A program made the translations under genes and the position numbers. From positions 4,031,001 to 4,095,000 of the forward strand of contig NZ_AP026966.1 in the NCBI RefSeq assembly GCF_027923905.1: DNA of 64,000 nucleotides, in the 5' to 3' direction. The stretch is from Massilia varians (lineage in GTDB: Bacteria; Pseudomonadota; Gammaproteobacteria; Burkholderiales; Burkholderiaceae_D). Every line of letters begins with the position of its first letter. Position 1 is the stretch's first letter. This document shows, one piece after another, positions 34,809-42,936 of this stretch. The notes beneath the pieces are model-generated. The model did no database searches. It saw only the letters and a program-made list of their open reading frames with translations, and had not been told where the DNA came from.

Positions 34809-34842
34809 GTAGAGTGGGCGGGTTTCCCGCCCACGCGTTCAA
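34809..34842. repeat. REP-like single unit, copy D
   Basis: GTAGAGTGGGCGGG-ttt-CCCGCCCACGCGTTCAA: one unit of the family seen at 6710, 30117 and 44379, without the inverted partner. The TTGA at its inner end supplies the stop codon of the ATPase gene. Confidence 0.8.
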
Positions 34843-35645
34843 CCAGCTCCTGCGTACCGAACAACAAGCCATGAATCCGCTGCGTCGCCGCCTGGAACTC
34901 GCCGCTCCCCCGCACTGGCCAGGCTGAATTGATGACTGTTCAATTCCGCCCTCACCCGCCCCGGGTGCGGCGACAGCAGCAGGATGCGGTTGCCCACCAC
35001 CAGCGCCTCTTCGATCGAGTGCGTCACGAACAGCATCGTAAAACCGATCTCGTCCCACAGTGCCTGCAGCTCTTCCTGCATGGTCCGGCGCGTCAGCGCA
35101 TCGAGCGCCGCGAACGGTTCATCCATCAAGAGAATGGCCGGCTGCATCGCCAGCGCCCGCGCGATCGCCACGCGCGCCTTCATCCCGCCCGACAGCGTGT
35201 GCGGATAAGCGTCGGCAAAGCGCGCCAGCCCCACCTTGCCGAGCCAGTGGCGGGCCCGCGCGTCCGCCGCCTTCCTCTTCACGCCGCTCGCGAGCATCGG
35301 GAACATCACGTTCTCGCGCACCGTCTTCCAGGGCGGCAGCTGGTCGAACTCCTGGAACACGACGATGCGGTCCGGCCCGGGGCGCGCGATCGCCTTGCCC
35401 GCCAGGCGCAGGCTGCCCGCCTGCGGCGCGATGAAGCCGCCCACCGCCTTCAGCAGGGTCGACTTGCCGCAGCCCGAAGGCCCCAGCAGCACGAAGCGGT
35501 CGCCCCGGTGGACATCGAAGCTGACGTCTTCCAGCGCGCGCACGATGCCGCGTTCGCCCCGGTAGTCGAGCGTCACGTGCTCGGCGCGCAGCAAGGGCTC
35601 GGGTGGCGGGACCAGAAGGAGCGGACTGAGATTCGGTGGACTCAT
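34839..35645 (-). CDS. ABC transporter ATP-binding protein, taurine/sulfonate/nitrate type
   Basis: 268 aa. Walker A LLGPSGCGKSTLLKAV, Q loop FQEFDQLPPW, signature LSGGMKARVAIARAL, Walker B ILLMDEPFAALDALTR, H loop VTHSIEEAL. The start at 35645 lies two bases past the binding-protein stop. The last 20 or so residues (GERRVPGGDAADSWLVVRYAGAG) run into a REP unit that provides the stop, so the original C-terminus may have been different. Confidence 0.93.
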   Translation of the reverse strand: MSPPNLSPLLLVPPPEPLLRAEHVTLDYRGERGIVRALEDVSFDVHRGDRFVLLGPSGCGKSTLLKAVGGFIAPQAGSLRLAGKAIARPGPDRIVVFQEFDQLPPWKTVRENVMFPMLASGVKRKAADARARHWLGKVGLARFADAYPHTLSGGMKARVAIARALAMQPAILLMDEPFAALDALTRRTMQEELQALWDEIGFTMLFVTHSIEEALVVGNRILLLSPHPGRVRAELNSHQFSLASAGERRVPGGDAADSWLVVRYAGAG

Positions 35646-35647
35646 GC

Positions 35648-36652
35648 TCAGCTCCCCTTGTCGAGTGCCGGATGGACGAAGAAGTAATCGCGCCAGTTGG
35701 CCGGCCTGGTCTTGATGGCGCCCACCTCGTGCAGGAACCGGGCCAGGCCGAGCGTGTTCTGCGGCGCCACCTTGAACTGCACTTGCGGATCCTTGATCAC
35801 TTTCAGCAGCAGCGCCCGGTCGATATTGCCCTTGTTGACGCGCAGGTAGGCGTCGGCCGCGGCTTCCGGATTCGCGGACGCCAGCTGCGCCGCCTCGCTC
35901 AGGGCGTCGATGAAGGCGCGGTAGGTCTTCGGGTTCTCCTTGACGTACTTCTCGGTGGCATACAGCACGGTGGCCGAGCTCGGGCCTCCCAGCACGTCGT
36001 AGGAGCTCAGCACGACGTGCGCGCGCGGATTGCCGGCCAGCTCCTGGTCCTGGAAGGGCGGGTTGCCGAAATGGGCGTTCAGTTCCGTCTTGCCGGCGAT
36101 GATGGCGGCGGCGGCGTCCGGGTGGGGCACGGTCTGGGTGATCGGATCGAGCTTCTTGAATTGCGCCTTGCCCCACTGCCTGGCGGCCGCCATCTGCAGG
36201 ATGCGCGCCTGCACCGACACGGACACCGCCGGCAGCGCGATCCGGTCCTTCTGGCTGAAGTCGGCAATGGTCTTGACCGCCGGGTTGGTGCTGACCAGGT
36301 AGTACGGAAAATTGCCGAGCGAAGCGATGGCGCGCACGTTCTGGCGTCCGCTGGTGCGGTCCCAGATCGTCAACAGCGGGCCGAGGCCGGCGCCGGCCAC
36401 GTCGATGGAGCCGGACAGCAGCGCATCGTTGACCGCCGCGCCGCCCGACAGCTTGACCCAGTCGACGGCGATATCGACGCCCTGCTTCCTGCCGTGCTTC
36501 TCGATCAGCTTCTGGTCCTGGGCCACGTTCAGCAGCAGGTAGACGATGCCGAACTGCTCGGCGATGCGGATCCTGCCTTCGGCCCGGGCGTTTGCAGACA
36601 GGCCAAGTGCCAGCGCGGCGGCCGCGGCCACGAGTTTCATCTTCATTGTCAT
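35648..36652 (-). CDS. ABC transporter substrate-binding protein, sulfonate/nitrate type
   Basis: 334 aa. Signal peptide MTMKMKLVAAAAALALGLSANARA. Family wording: IRIAEQFGIVYLLLNVAQDQKLIEKH, VDWVKLSGGAAVNDALLSGSIDVAGAGLGPLLTIWDRT. Three closely spaced ATGs; I chose the first (36652). The ligand is not clear; the TauD-like gene in front favours a sulfonate. Preceded by the broken tauD-like gene with 13 bases between. Confidence 0.9.
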   Translation of the reverse strand: MTMKMKLVAAAAALALGLSANARAEGRIRIAEQFGIVYLLLNVAQDQKLIEKHGRKQGVDIAVDWVKLSGGAAVNDALLSGSIDVAGAGLGPLLTIWDRTSGRQNVRAIASLGNFPYYLVSTNPAVKTIADFSQKDRIALPAVSVSVQARILQMAAARQWGKAQFKKLDPITQTVPHPDAAAAIIAGKTELNAHFGNPPFQDQELAGNPRAHVVLSSYDVLGGPSSATVLYATEKYVKENPKTYRAFIDALSEAAQLASANPEAAADAYLRVNKGNIDRALLLKVIKDPQVQFKVAPQNTLGLARFLHEVGAIKTRPANWRDYFFVHPALDKGS

Positions 36653-36665
36653 GATTCTCTTTCGG

Positions 36666-37541
36666 TCAGAACGGAACGTCGCCCTCGATGGTGGTGCGGT
36701 ACAGCTTGCGGCGCTGGTCTTGCGGGAAAGGCATGGCCAGGTGCATGGTCGAGCGGTTGTCCCAGAACACCATGTCCTTCGGTTTCCACTGGTGCCGGTA
36801 GACGAACTCCGGACGGGTGCTGTGCTCGAACAGCTCGTCGAGCAGTTCGCGGCTGCGCGCCTCAGGCAGGCCGATGATGCGGGTGGTGAAATGCTCGCTG
36901 ACGAACAGCGCGCGGCGCGCCGTCTCCGGATGGGTGCGCACGACCGGGTGCACGGCCGGCACCACTTCATCGATCTGCTCCTGGGTCAGCTTCGGGCGTC
37001 AGGGATTGCGCCGGCGCAGCTCCTCGTACTTGGCAAGATAGCTGTGCTCGGCGCGCAAACCGGTGATCTCGCGCTTGAGCTTGCCCGGCAGCGCGTCATA
37101 GGCGGCGTGCTGGTTGGCGAACAGGGTGTCGCCGCCATCCGCGGGTAATTCCTGCGCGTGCAGCATCGAGCCCAGGCTCGGCACTTCCCTGTACGACAGG
37201 TCCGAGTGCCAGAAATGGCCGGCGTCGCCCAGGCCGATCGCCTGGCCGTTCTCGCGGATGTTCGAGATCACCAGCACTTCGGGGTGCCCGGCCAGCTGGA
37301 ACTGGCGCAGCACGTGGATCTGCAGCCGGCCGAAGCTGCGGCTGAACGCCACCTGCTGCTGCGGGGTGAAGGTCTGGTCGCGGAACACCAGCACGTGGTG
37401 CTCCAGGTGGGCACGGTGGAGGCGGTCGAAGTCGTCAATGCTGAGCGGGCGGGCAAGGTCGAGGCCGAGCACTTCCGCGCCGAGCGGCTGGTTGACGAGG
37501 GGGCGGATGTCGAAATCCTGGCGGGTCGAGTCGAGCGGCAT
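36666..37541 (-). pseudogene. TauD/TfdA-family dioxygenase with an in-frame TGA
   Basis: 291 sense and stop codons in one uninterrupted frame, broken only by TGA at 36999-37001 (RRRNP-stop-RPKLTQEQ). Both halves fit the Fe(II)/2-oxoglutarate dioxygenase family: facial-triad His and Asp in FWHSDLSY (H112, D114), and after the stop HPVVRTHPETARRALFV and the distal His in FWDNRSTMHLAMPF. Truncation at codon 181 removes the distal His and the 2-oxoglutarate Arg, so the product would be inactive. TGA probably arose from CGA or GGA. First gene of a tau-like operon; restart inside (e.g. at 36965) would not restore the triad. A sequencing error cannot be excluded. Confidence 0.85.
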
Positions 37542-37758
37542 GATGAACCAGTGTTGTTGAGTGAGCCTGATTCCAGAATAGCCACGCCCGCCTGCCCCAA
37601 CAACGAATCATTTCGACTAACTTCATGCATTTTTTGTCATCGAACGCCCCTGCACAATAAGTGGGCACTGCGCGATTTCGCTGCGCTGAACAGGGTTTTT
37701 TGCTAGGATTCGATAGTTTTCCTCACGGCATTCGCACCAAACGCCCTTTCAAGCACGC

Positions 37759-38328
37759 ATGGCCACAGACAAAGAACTCAACGACTTCCTCGAGAATGTC
37801 GAACGGCGTGCGTTCAAGCAGGCGGTCTATGCGGTTCGCAAGGACGAATCGGCGCTCGACATCGTGCAGGATGCGATGATCAAGCTGGCCGAGAAATACG
37901 GCGACAAGCCGGCGGCCGAGCTGCCGATGTTGTTCCAGCGCATCTTGCAGACGACCATCCTCGATTACTTCCGCCGTGAAAAGGTTCGGAACACCTGGGT
38001 CAGCCTGTTCTCCGGCTTCAGCCGGCGGGATGGGGACGATGAAGAATTTGATATACTTTCTTCCTATGAAGCGGAGGAAGGAACGGCCGCCGCGGAGTCG
38101 AGTGCCGACCAGTTTGAGCGGGCTCAAACCTTGCGCCTGATCGAACAGGAAGTAGAAAAGCTCCCACCGCGTCAACGGGAAGCCTTCCTCATGCGTTACT
38201 GGCAGGACATGGACGTGGCCGAGACGGCCGAAGCGATGGGTTGCTCCGAGGGAAGCGTCAAGACGCACTGCTCGCGCGCCACCCACGCCCTCGCCGAGGC
38301 GCTCAAGGCCAAGGGAATCAAGCTATGA
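37759..38328 (+). CDS. ECF-type RNA polymerase sigma factor
   Basis: 189 aa. Region 2 (about 15-85: VERRAFKQAVYAVRKDESALDIVQDAMIKLAEKY...RILQTTILDYFRREK) and region 4 (about 130-185: VEKLPPRQREAFLMRYWQDMDVAETAEAMGCSEGSVKTHCSRATHAL). No separate anti-sigma factor is recognisable, but the next gene, coupled by ATGA, encodes a small single-span membrane protein in the usual place for one. Divergent from the tau-like operon. Confidence 0.92.
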   Translation: MATDKELNDFLENVERRAFKQAVYAVRKDESALDIVQDAMIKLAEKYGDKPAAELPMLFQRILQTTILDYFRREKVRNTWVSLFSGFSRRDGDDEEFDILSSYEAEEGTAAAESSADQFERAQTLRLIEQEVEKLPPRQREAFLMRYWQDMDVAETAEAMGCSEGSVKTHCSRATHALAEALKAKGIKL

Positions 38329-38741
38329 ACACGGACGACATCAACCTGGCGTACAAGATACGCCATGCCCTGAACGAGAACCTCGACGCACTGCCGGCTT
38401 CGACGACCGACCGGCTGGCCGCCGCGCGCGCGCGCGCCTTGGCGCGCAAAAAACCCGACGCGCCGGGCGTCGATACGTCGCGCCAGGTCCAGGCCGGCCC
38501 GCGTCCGCTGTTCGACCTCAAGGGCCTGTTTACCGGCCCGGCGCTGGCGCGCTTGGCCGTCGCGGCGCCGATGCTGGCGCTGGTGGTCGGCATGGGCGGC
38601 GTCTACCAGTACGAGCAGCAGCAGCGCCTGGCCGCGATGGCCGAGGTCGACGCCGCCGTGCTCGCCGATGAGCTGCCGCTGACTGCCTACCTCGACCAGG
38701 GTTTCAACGCCTACGTGGAGTCGCAACAGCGCCAGCAATGA
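38325..38741 (+). CDS. DUF3619 family membrane protein, possible anti-sigma partner
   Basis: 138 aa. A charged cytoplasmic N-terminus of about 75 residues (KIRHALNENLDALPASTTDRLAAARARALAR), one transmembrane helix (LARLAVAAPMLALVVGMGGVYQY) and a short outer tail (AVLADELPLTAYLDQGFNAYV) typical of DUF3619. Layout and coupling to the sigma gene (ATGA) suit a membrane anti-sigma factor; this is inference, since no zinc anti-sigma motif is present. Confidence 0.82.
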   Translation: MNTDDINLAYKIRHALNENLDALPASTTDRLAAARARALARKKPDAPGVDTSRQVQAGPRPLFDLKGLFTGPALARLAVAAPMLALVVGMGGVYQYEQQQRLAAMAEVDAAVLADELPLTAYLDQGFNAYVESQQRQQ

Positions 38742-39544
38742 CGAAAACCGCGCCGAAGCCCCGCATCGCCGTTGTTGCAACCGCGGCAGCGGTCTTGATT
38801 GCCGGGGCCGCGACCTGGGCGGTCTACAACAAGTCCGAATCGACGGCGCCGGCCGCGCGCGGTGCGGACAATCACCCGACGGTCGCCGCCGGCGCCAAGC
38901 CGCCCGCCAAGACGCTCGACAAGCCGCTCTGGCGCGAACTGTCGCGCAGCCAACGTACCGCGCTCCAGCCCCTGCAGCCCGAATGGGATGGCATGGACGG
39001 CATCCGCAAGCGCCGCTGGCTCGAACTGTCGGCCCGCTTCGCCTCGATGAGCCCGGACGAGCAGGCCCGCGTGCACGAGCGCATGCGCCAGTGGGTGCGC
39101 CTGACGCCGGCCCAGCGCAACCTGGCGCGCGAGAACTTCAGTAAGACCCGCAAGCTCGACCCCGGCAAGAAAGCGGCGACCTGGGAAAGCTACAAGCAGC
39201 TGTCCGAGGAAGAAAAACGCCGGCTGGCGCGCTCGGGCGGCAAGCCGCAGGGCGCGCCGTCGCTGCCGCATTCGCCGATCATCGACACGCCGACCAGCTG
39301 CCCGCCGGGCGCGACGCGCCGCGGCACCTCCTGCATCATGCCGGCGCCGAGCACGCCTGCCGCCAGCGTACCGGCCACCGCGGCCACGTCGCCGCCGCCG
39401 GCCGCCGCGCCATCGGCAGCGCCGGCACCGACACCGGCGCCGGCCGCTCCCCTGCCCGCCACCCCGGCCGCTCCCACCGCTCCTACCGCTCCGAGTGCAA
39501 ACAATGCAAGCAACGCAAGCAACATCGGCACCGCCAGCAACTAA
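38738..39544 (+). CDS. DUF3106 domain protein with Pro/Ala-rich tail
   Basis: 268 aa. N-terminal signal anchor (RIAVVATAAAVLIAGAATWAVY). DUF3106 region (about 60-165) with repeated LW-x-x-LS/x-x-QR phrases (KPLWRELSRSQRTALQPLQPEWDGMDGIRKRRWLELSARFASMSPDEQARVHERM). The C-terminal 100 residues are Pro/Ala/Ser/Thr-rich and disordered, suited to a wall- or membrane-spanning linker. Periplasmic, possibly sensing for the sigma system. Coupled to the previous gene by ATGA. Confidence 0.82.
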   Translation: MTKTAPKPRIAVVATAAAVLIAGAATWAVYNKSESTAPAARGADNHPTVAAGAKPPAKTLDKPLWRELSRSQRTALQPLQPEWDGMDGIRKRRWLELSARFASMSPDEQARVHERMRQWVRLTPAQRNLARENFSKTRKLDPGKKAATWESYKQLSEEEKRRLARSGGKPQGAPSLPHSPIIDTPTSCPPGATRRGTSCIMPAPSTPAASVPATAATSPPPAAAPSAAPAPTPAPAAPLPATPAAPTAPTAPSANNASNASNIGTASN

Positions 39545-40043
39545 GCCCGCGCCGGTCGTCACCCCGACCATCCTGCGCCGCGTCACCGTGATGCTGTACG
39601 AAGCGCTGCTGCTGTTCTCGGTCGAGATGCTGGCGATCGCCGTCTACATGCTGGTGACCCTGAACAGCCAGCATCCGGTGGCCAAGGAAGGCATGAAGGC
39701 CTGGCTGTTCCTGGTGACGGCGGCCTACTTCATCTGGTGCTGGATGAATACCGGACACACCCTGGCCATGAAGACCTGGCGCATCAAGATCGTCAAGCCG
39801 GGCCACCGCCAACTGCCGTTCGGAACGGCTGCCATCCGTTTCCTGCTGGCCTGGGGCTGGTTCCTGCCGGCCCTGCTGGCGTGCTGGGCCTTCGGGCTGC
39901 ACGGCAAGGGGCAGATCGCGATCGCCCTGCTGGCCGGGATCGCGGCCTGGGCGATGACGGCGCTGTTCGACAAGGACCGCCAGTTCCTGCACGACCGCCT
40001 GGCCGGCACCCGCCTGATCGCGCTTCCCAAGCCGACGCGCTAG
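39504..40043 (+). CDS. RDD family membrane protein
   Basis: About 179 aa with three or four transmembrane helices (MLYEALLLFSVEMLAIAVYMLV, AWLFLVTAAYFIWCWM, FLLAWGWFLPALLACWAFGL, IAIALLAGIAAWAMTAL). RDD features: RRVTVMLYEALLL, GHTLAMKTWRIKIV and the closing FLHDRLAGTRLI. Function of RDD proteins is poorly known; some transport ions. The start is uncertain: GTG 39495, ATG 39504 or a later codon; either of the first two overlaps the previous gene. Confidence 0.82.
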   Translation: MQATQATSAPPATKPAPVVTPTILRRVTVMLYEALLLFSVEMLAIAVYMLVTLNSQHPVAKEGMKAWLFLVTAAYFIWCWMNTGHTLAMKTWRIKIVKPGHRQLPFGTAAIRFLLAWGWFLPALLACWAFGLHGKGQIAIALLAGIAAWAMTALFDKDRQFLHDRLAGTRLIALPKPTR

Positions 40044-40138
40044 GCGCGTGGCGCTTGCCGCGCGGCATTCGAACGCGGCGCGAATCGAAACAGCGGAATA
40101 ATCGCAAGCTTCAACCCGACCTTCCAGAAAGGAGAGCC

Positions 40139-41107
40139 ATGAAGCTTTCGAACATCCGCGTCGTGATCATGGGCGCATCGAGCGGCATCGGGGCGGCCAC
40201 CGCCCTCGCATTCGCGCGCGAGGGCGCGCAGCTGGTGCTGGGCGCGCGCGGCAAGGAAGGCCTCGACGAGGTCGTGCAGCGTTGCCGCCAGGCCGGCGCC
40301 CGGGCCGAAGCGCTGGTCGTCGATGCGGTCGACGCCGATGCCGTCGCGGCCTTCGCGCGCGAAGCGCGCGCGATCCTGGGCCGCATCGACCTGTGGTTCA
40401 GCAACGTCGGCGCCGGCGTGGTCGGCAAGTATGCCGAGGTACCGATGAGCGACCACCGCCGCATCATCGAGACCAACCTGATCACCCACATGAACGACGC
40501 CCACGCCGTGATGCCGATCTTCCTCGAGCAGGACCACGGTGTCTGGGTCAACATGATCTCGGCCGGCGGGTTCGTCGCCTCGCCCTACGCCGCCGCCTAC
40601 GCGGCCAGCAAGTACGGCCTGCGCGGCTTCAGCGAAGCCCTGCGCGCCGAACTGGTCAAGCGCCCGCACATCCGCGTCTGCGACCTGTATCCGACTTTCG
40701 TGGACACGCCGGGCATGCGCCACGCCGCCAACTATACCGGCGCCCGCCTGTCGATCCCGCCCGGCGCGCTCACTCCCGAGAAGGTCGCCGCGGCCGTGGT
40801 CGGCCTGGCGCGGCATCCGCGCGACTCGACCGCCGTCGGCGCACCGGCCTCCCTGTTCAGGCTGGGCAACGCGGTCGCGCCCAACCTGCTCGCCGCCGGC
40901 ATGAACCGCTTCCTGGACGGGTGGGCCAGGCGCGCCGAGCGCGCGCCGGATACGGTGGGGACCCTGTATGCGCCGCAGCACGGCGCCAGCGGAATCCACA
41001 GCGGCGAGCGCCGGCCGGAAGGAAGGGGCAACAAGGCGCTGCTGCTGGGGGCGACGGCGCTGCTTGCCGCGCTCGGCACGCAGCTGTGGCGGCGCCGGAG
41101 CGCTTGA
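40139..41107 (+). CDS. Short-chain dehydrogenase/reductase (SDR)
   Basis: 322 aa. Start behind AAAGGAGAG. Cofactor motif IMGASSGIGAATALAF, SDR motif NVG, catalytic Ser in MISAGGF and YxxxK in YAAAYAASKYGLRGF. A C-terminal extension of about 60 residues ends in a hydrophobic stretch (NKALLLGATALLAALGTQLWRRRSA), a probable membrane tail anchor. Substrate unknown. Confidence 0.88.
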   Translation: MKLSNIRVVIMGASSGIGAATALAFAREGAQLVLGARGKEGLDEVVQRCRQAGARAEALVVDAVDADAVAAFAREARAILGRIDLWFSNVGAGVVGKYAEVPMSDHRRIIETNLITHMNDAHAVMPIFLEQDHGVWVNMISAGGFVASPYAAAYAASKYGLRGFSEALRAELVKRPHIRVCDLYPTFVDTPGMRHAANYTGARLSIPPGALTPEKVAAAVVGLARHPRDSTAVGAPASLFRLGNAVAPNLLAAGMNRFLDGWARRAERAPDTVGTLYAPQHGASGIHSGERRPEGRGNKALLLGATALLAALGTQLWRRRSA

Positions 41108-41110
41108 CCA

Positions 41111-41165
41111 AGAACCGATCCCAGTAGGGAGGAGGAGCGACTCATTCCCTACTGGGATAGGTTCT
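41111..41165. repeat. Long inverted repeat between convergent genes
   Basis: Arms AGAACCGATCCCAGTAGGGA (41111-41130) and TCCCTACTGGGATAGGTTCT (41146-41165) pair over 20 positions with one mismatch, around a 15-base loop. The right end overlaps the pseudouridine synthase stop. It lacks a T run; it may serve as a bidirectional 3' end or be an interspersed repeat. Confidence 0.8.
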
Positions 41166-41895
41166 AAAAGCGTTCGTAGTCGAGCAGGTAGCGCCACTGC
41201 CCTGCCTGCAGGCCCGCCATCGGCACCCGGCCGATGCGGATCCGGCGCATCTCGACGATCTCCAGCCCGACCTCGCGGCACATATGGTCGATCAGGCCGG
41301 GGCGCACGTCCTTCAGCGCGAAGCGCAGCCGGTGTTCGCTTTGCCAGCTGACCTTCATCGGCGCGATCGGCTTGCCGTTGAAGTGCAAGCCGTGGTTGAG
41401 CAGCGCCAGCCCGCCTTCGCGGATGCTGCCAGTGACGTCGACGATGTATTCCTGCTCGACGCGCGCGGCGTCGTCCACCAGCTTGCGCACCACCCGGAAG
41501 TCCTGGGTGTAGACCACCAGCCCGCTCGCATCCGTTTCCAGCGGCGAGGTCAGGGTCAGCTTGTGCAGGTGGCGCCTGAGGAAGCGCGGCTGGCCGTAGG
41601 CCTGGGCCAGGGACTCCGGGCTCAGGCAGCCCAGCGCCGGCTGGCCGCGCGCGCCGACCCCGGAATTGAAGCCGGCTGGCTTGTGCAGCAGGATGGTGAC
41701 GGGCGGCGCCTCCTGGCTCGACGCGCCCGGCAGCACGCGCACTTCCTGCGACGGCAGCACGCGGCTGGCCGGATCCTCGACGACGCTGCCGTCGACCTTG
41801 ATGCCGCCGCCGGCGATGTAGCGCTCCGCTTCCGCGCGCGAGCAGCCGAGTTGCGCCGCGACGCGCTTGGCCAGGCGAATACCCTCCTCCATCAT
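41164..41895 (-). CDS. S4-domain pseudouridine synthase (RsuA/RluF family)
   Basis: 243 aa. N-terminal S4 RNA-binding domain (about 3-60: IRLAKRVAAQLGCSRAEAERYIAGGGIKVDG). Catalytic domain with Asp in LTLTSPLETDASGLVVYTQD, which deviates from the usual GRLDxxTSGL wording but keeps Asp and the SGL turn. LHKPAGFNSG corresponds to the NKPxG loop. Modifies rRNA or tRNA; which uridine cannot be told. Its start overlaps the ltaE stop by four bases. Confidence 0.85.
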   Translation of the reverse strand: MMEEGIRLAKRVAAQLGCSRAEAERYIAGGGIKVDGSVVEDPASRVLPSQEVRVLPGASSQEAPPVTILLHKPAGFNSGVGARGQPALGCLSPESLAQAYGQPRFLRRHLHKLTLTSPLETDASGLVVYTQDFRVVRKLVDDAARVEQEYIVDVTGSIREGGLALLNHGLHFNGKPIAPMKVSWQSEHRLRFALKDVRPGLIDHMCREVGLEIVEMRRIRIGRVPMAGLQAGQWRYLLDYERF

Positions 41896-42929
41896 TGCTC
41901 CCGCCAGTCAGCAAAGAAGGCCTTGAACACCTCGACGGTGCGCGCCACGTCCGCGGCGCCCACGTCCAGGTGGGTCACCAGGCGGGTGCGCGGACCGATC
42001 GAGGCGCGGATTCCGGCACGCGCCAGGTGCTGGCGCAGCGGCTCGCAGGCCGCCTGCGGGACGTCGAGCCAGAAGATGTTGGTCTGCGGGGTGCCCACGC
42101 TGAGCTGTTCGATCTGCGCCAGGCCCTGCGCCAGCGCGGCCGCGTTGTCGTGGTCATCACGCAGGCGCTGCACGTTGTGCTCCAGCGCATACTGCGCGGC
42201 CGCCGCCAGCACGCCGGCCTGGCGCATGCCGCCGCCCAGCATCTTGCGCCAGCGCTTGCCCTGCTCGATGAAGGCCTTCGGGCCCAGTAGCACGGAACCG
42301 ACCGGCGCGCCCAGGCCCTTCGACAGGCAGACCGAGACGGTATCGAAGCCTTGCACCACCTCACGCAGGCTGATGCCCTGCTTGACCGCCGCGTTGGCGA
42401 TGCGGGCGCCGTCCAGGTGGGTGGCCAGGCCGCGGCTGTGCGCGAGCGTGGTGGCAGCTTTCACGTAGTCCTGCGGCAGCACGCGGCCGCCGATGGTGTT
42501 TTCCAGCGCCAGCAGGCGGGTGCGCGCGAAGTGCAGGTCGTCGGGCTTGATGTAGGCCTCGATGTCGGACAGCAGGATCGTGCCGTCCGGCTGGTTGGCG
42601 ATCGGCTGCGGCTGGATCGAGCCCAGCACCGCGGCGCCGCCGCCTTCGTACTTGTAGGTGTGCGCTTCCTGGCCGACCAGGTATTCGTCGCCACGGCCGC
42701 AGTGGGTCATCAGGGCGATCAGGTTGGTCTGGGTGCCCGAGGGGGCGAACAGGCCGGCTTCAAAGCCGAACAGCTCGGCCGCGACATCCTGCAGGCGGTT
42801 GACCGACGGATCGTCGGCGTACACGTCGTCGCCGACCTCGGCCGCCGCCATCGCGGCGCGCATCGCCTCCGACGGTTGCGTCACGGTGTCGCTGCGCAGG
42901 TCGATCCACTTCTGGTTGGTGTCGCTCAT
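41892..42929 (-). CDS. ltaE: Low-specificity L-threonine aldolase
   Basis: 345 aa PLP enzyme, fold type I. RSDTVTQPSEAMRAAMAAAEVGDDVYADDPSVNRLQ is the family N-terminus; PLP Lys in VSVCLSKGLGAPVGSVL; DGARIANAA binds the pyridine ring. Splits threonine/allo-threonine into glycine and acetaldehyde. Seven bases after the methyltransferase. Confidence 0.95.
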   Translation of the reverse strand: MSDTNQKWIDLRSDTVTQPSEAMRAAMAAAEVGDDVYADDPSVNRLQDVAAELFGFEAGLFAPSGTQTNLIALMTHCGRGDEYLVGQEAHTYKYEGGGAAVLGSIQPQPIANQPDGTILLSDIEAYIKPDDLHFARTRLLALENTIGGRVLPQDYVKAATTLAHSRGLATHLDGARIANAAVKQGISLREVVQGFDTVSVCLSKGLGAPVGSVLLGPKAFIEQGKRWRKMLGGGMRQAGVLAAAAQYALEHNVQRLRDDHDNAAALAQGLAQIEQLSVGTPQTNIFWLDVPQAACEPLRQHLARAGIRASIGPRTRLVTHLDVGAADVARTVEVFKAFFADWREQ

Positions 42930-42936
42930 CTCGTTC

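Noticed and set aside
34839..36176. Longer start for the ABC ATPase (445 codons)
   Set aside because: The first 177 codons overlap the binding-protein gene in another frame and show no homology; the ATG at 35645 directly precedes a normal-length ATPase.
36999..37001. TGA as a selenocysteine codon in the TauD-like gene
   Set aside because: The position is not an active-site residue, TauD proteins have no selenocysteine, and no bacterial SECIS-like hairpin is obvious right after it. A nonsense mutation is simpler.
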